From the NCBI GenBank assembly GCA_032622095.1, contig CP136061.1, positions 85,596,324 to 85,660,323 of the forward strand: a stretch of 64,000 nucleotides of DNA, in the 5' to 3' direction. Positions 43,061 through 64,000 of the stretch are shown here, piece by piece. The notes below the pieces were generated by a model. The model had not been told where the DNA came from. It did not search any database and saw nothing but the letters and a program-made list of their open reading frames with translations. Position 1 is the stretch's first letter. Every line of letters starts with the position of its first letter. The position numbers were made by a program, and so were the translations under genes. Source of the stretch: Siphonodentalium dalli (lineage: Eukaryota; Mollusca; Scaphopoda; Gadilida; Siphonodentaliidae).

Positions 43061-43494
43061 TTAACTATTCGCATTGACATTGTTAACAAAAGCGATGATG
43101 TCAACAGTCTGCTCCGGGTGATGCACAGTTAATTAATGTTTTTCGTCAGACTTGAATGACAATGAAGGTAGGTGTAGCATCAATGATGGTCACAGTTGTG
43201 GATTAAACTTAAACGACACAAGGTATGGAATAAATGCAAAACACAACTTGCATCATAATCTAGAATCTTTTATCAAACTCGTTGCGGACACGCATAGTCA
43301 CATTTCACTCAAGCTCCAGTTTTTGTGTAATCTATTCTTGCGCCGTCTGCAACCCATTCGATAAAAGATTCTCGATTAAAATGAGTGTTATGTTAAGTAT
43401 ATGGTAGATTTTTGGCTGCATGTTGTATGTACTTGTCTCCGAGATATGCATAGCATTGCCCTGTGTACATGCATTGGGATTAAATAACACAATG

Positions 43495-43600
43495 CATATT
43501 TTTGGATGGGATTCGAACCCCGGCCCATGATGGCTAACGCACCTTGCGACTCAAAAGTCTGACGTCAATACCACATGACCACCGAAGCGACCCCAAAAAA
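43495..43600 (-). repeat. tRNA-derived SINE head
   Basis: On the - strand: 'TCGCTTCGGTGGTCATGTGG' (A-box region) and 'GGGGTTCGAATCCCATCC' (B box), about 75 bases in all, without a clean anticodon stem. The following sequence repeats ('TACTTGTCTCCGAGA' at 43430 and 43715), as in a SINE body. Confidence 0.6.
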
Positions 43601-43764
43601 AGAAGCTGAAATGGCTGCCGAATTTAGACGACGCACTTAGGACACAATATGCACATTATCTGTGGTAGGTATATGGTAGATTTCTGTGGTAGGTTGCAGC
43701 TCCATGTTATATGTACTTGTCTCCGAGACATGCCCGAGTTGCCCTTTGTACATGCCTGGGACTA

Positions 43765-43887
43765 CAGTAATGCCCTAAATAATCGACTCCTTAACCACAG
43801 CAGAATTACGGGTCATTTTTCAGGATTTAGTCGGAAATATGGCTTGTTGACATTCATCGGAAAGCTTATTTAGGGCATTACTGTATA
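43765..43887. mobile_element. Family C MITE with most of one arm deleted
   Basis: CAGTAATGCCCTAAATAATCG to GGAAAGCTTATTTAGGGCATTACTG, flanked by TA. Confidence 0.8.
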
Positions 43888-44344
43888 TAACACACAAGTT
43901 GCCGATTTATAGATTGGGCATAAAATCAGTTTCAAGCGCAGCACTACCAAGCCAACAACAATATGCGCCTCCCTTGATGGCATATTTGATGCTTGCAGAG
44001 GTTAAAAATAGATGTACTATTTTTAAACATTGAAGATATTGCACATTGAAATCATTGTTATATGTAAATATTACTAACAATTGATGGTAAATCATGGGAA
44101 AGGAATCATTGAAAAATATTTGGAAAATCACCTTTAGAAAATATTTGGAAAATCACCTTTAGATAAGTTTAGACTAAAATATTTGAACTTATTACGAGAT
44201 CAGCGATGTTTGTTGATGAATCACTGTAACAGCTTTGTTTACATAAGAATGTTTTCAACACACGAAATTTCGTAATATGAGAACTATCGATAATGAAGGT
44301 AAGTAAGAACAAAGTTTATCTATTTCTTCATGCTCTTCTTAGTG

Positions 44345-44750
44345 GTGATTGTTTTAGAAAATGTAGAAAGTTGTCCGGGTTCATCCGCGTCTATAGTTTT
44401 GTCCGCTGTAACACATATATGGAGGAAGTTGTCCGGGTTCATCCGCGTCTATAGTTTTGTCCAATGTAACACATATATGGAGGAAGTTGTCCAGGTTTCA
44501 TCCGCATCTATATTTTTGTCCGCTGTAACACATATATGGAGGAAGTTGCCCGGGTTCATCCACGTCTATAGTTTTGTCCGATGTAACACATATATGGAGG
44601 AAGTTGTCCGGGTTCATCCGCATCTATATTTTTGTCCGATGTAACACATATATGGAGGAAGTTGTCTGGGTTCAGCTGCAGTCTATAGTTTTGTCCAACA
44701 TGAAACATATATGGAGGAAATTATTCGGGTGCATCCTACATGGAGGAAAT
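44345..44750 (-). repeat. 58-bp array copied from the end of the ATG5 coding region
   Basis: Six to seven units just downstream of the ATG5 stop. On the - strand each contains 'CCCGGACAACTTCCTCCATA', 'TATGTGTTACATCGGACAAA' and ACTATAGACGCGGATGA. The same words form the last ATG5 exon ('HPDNFLHICVTSDKTID' and the stop). The proximal units are more diverged than the distal ones. Confidence 0.9.

Positions 44751-64000
<19,250 letters not shown>

Overview
This window is animal nuclear DNA, most likely from a mollusc and probably a bivalve. Short exons have GT-AG introns, two conserved animal genes have introns of several kb, and the rest is AT-rich and full of small DNA transposons, one full-length LINE, a LINE fragment, tRNA-derived SINE heads and minisatellites. 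The 'GGGCCATAACTC', 'GGCTACAGGTCGTA' and '(CGGA)n' tandem-core elements are of a kind I associate with bivalve genomes. The organism is an inference; nothing here names the species.

Two genes can be reconstructed with consistent reading phase. EEF1AKMT1 (N6AMT2 family, eEF1A lysine methyltransferase) runs on the + strand in four coding exons from 20019 to 37566 and encodes about 216 residues. ATG5 (autophagy, ATG12 conjugation partner) runs on the - strand: seven coding exons lie between the right edge and 44751, and the N-terminus is outside the window. The genes converge. Between them (37.6-40.4 kb) lies a 1.3-1.4 kb tandemly repeated gene-like unit of unknown function. On the left, on the - strand, are two candidate exons (5093-5350 and 6516-6611), the first perhaps of a DUF1704/MATCAP-like protein.

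The most unusual signal joins genes and repeats. At several exons the last part of the exon plus its 5' splice site has been tandemly copied into the following intron (EEF1AKMT1 exon 2; ATG5 exons 2, 4, 6 and probably 3; the candidate exon at 5093-5350). At the last ATG5 exon the end of the coding region including the stop codon is copied into the 3' flank. The intact exon copy keeps its frame and the other copies decay, while many copies keep a donor-like motif.

The second theme is transposons built from long near-perfect hairpins. A hAT-like family (8-bp target duplications) carries a ~95-bp palindrome inside each end. Another ~70-bp palindrome module occurs inside elements with three different sets of ends. 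Several families are flanked by TTAA, as in piggyBac; a ~215-bp fold-back MITE uses TA. Nested insertions give relative dates: a full-length 4.8-kb LINE with an open 1046-codon reading frame sits inside a fold-back MITE in EEF1AKMT1 intron 3, and a hairpin element interrupts the coding frame of the unknown tandem gene so cleanly that removing it with one target copy restores the frame.

Layout: 1-8.1 kb tandem-core repeats, candidate - strand exons and the 66-bp array; 8.2-10.2 kb nested TTAA elements; 10.2-19.5 kb non-coding sequence, a decayed LINE, hAT and hairpin elements; 19.5-37.6 kb EEF1AKMT1; 37.6-40.4 kb tandem unknown gene; 40.5-44.3 kb TTAA elements and a SINE; 44.3-64 kb ATG5 with heavily invaded introns.
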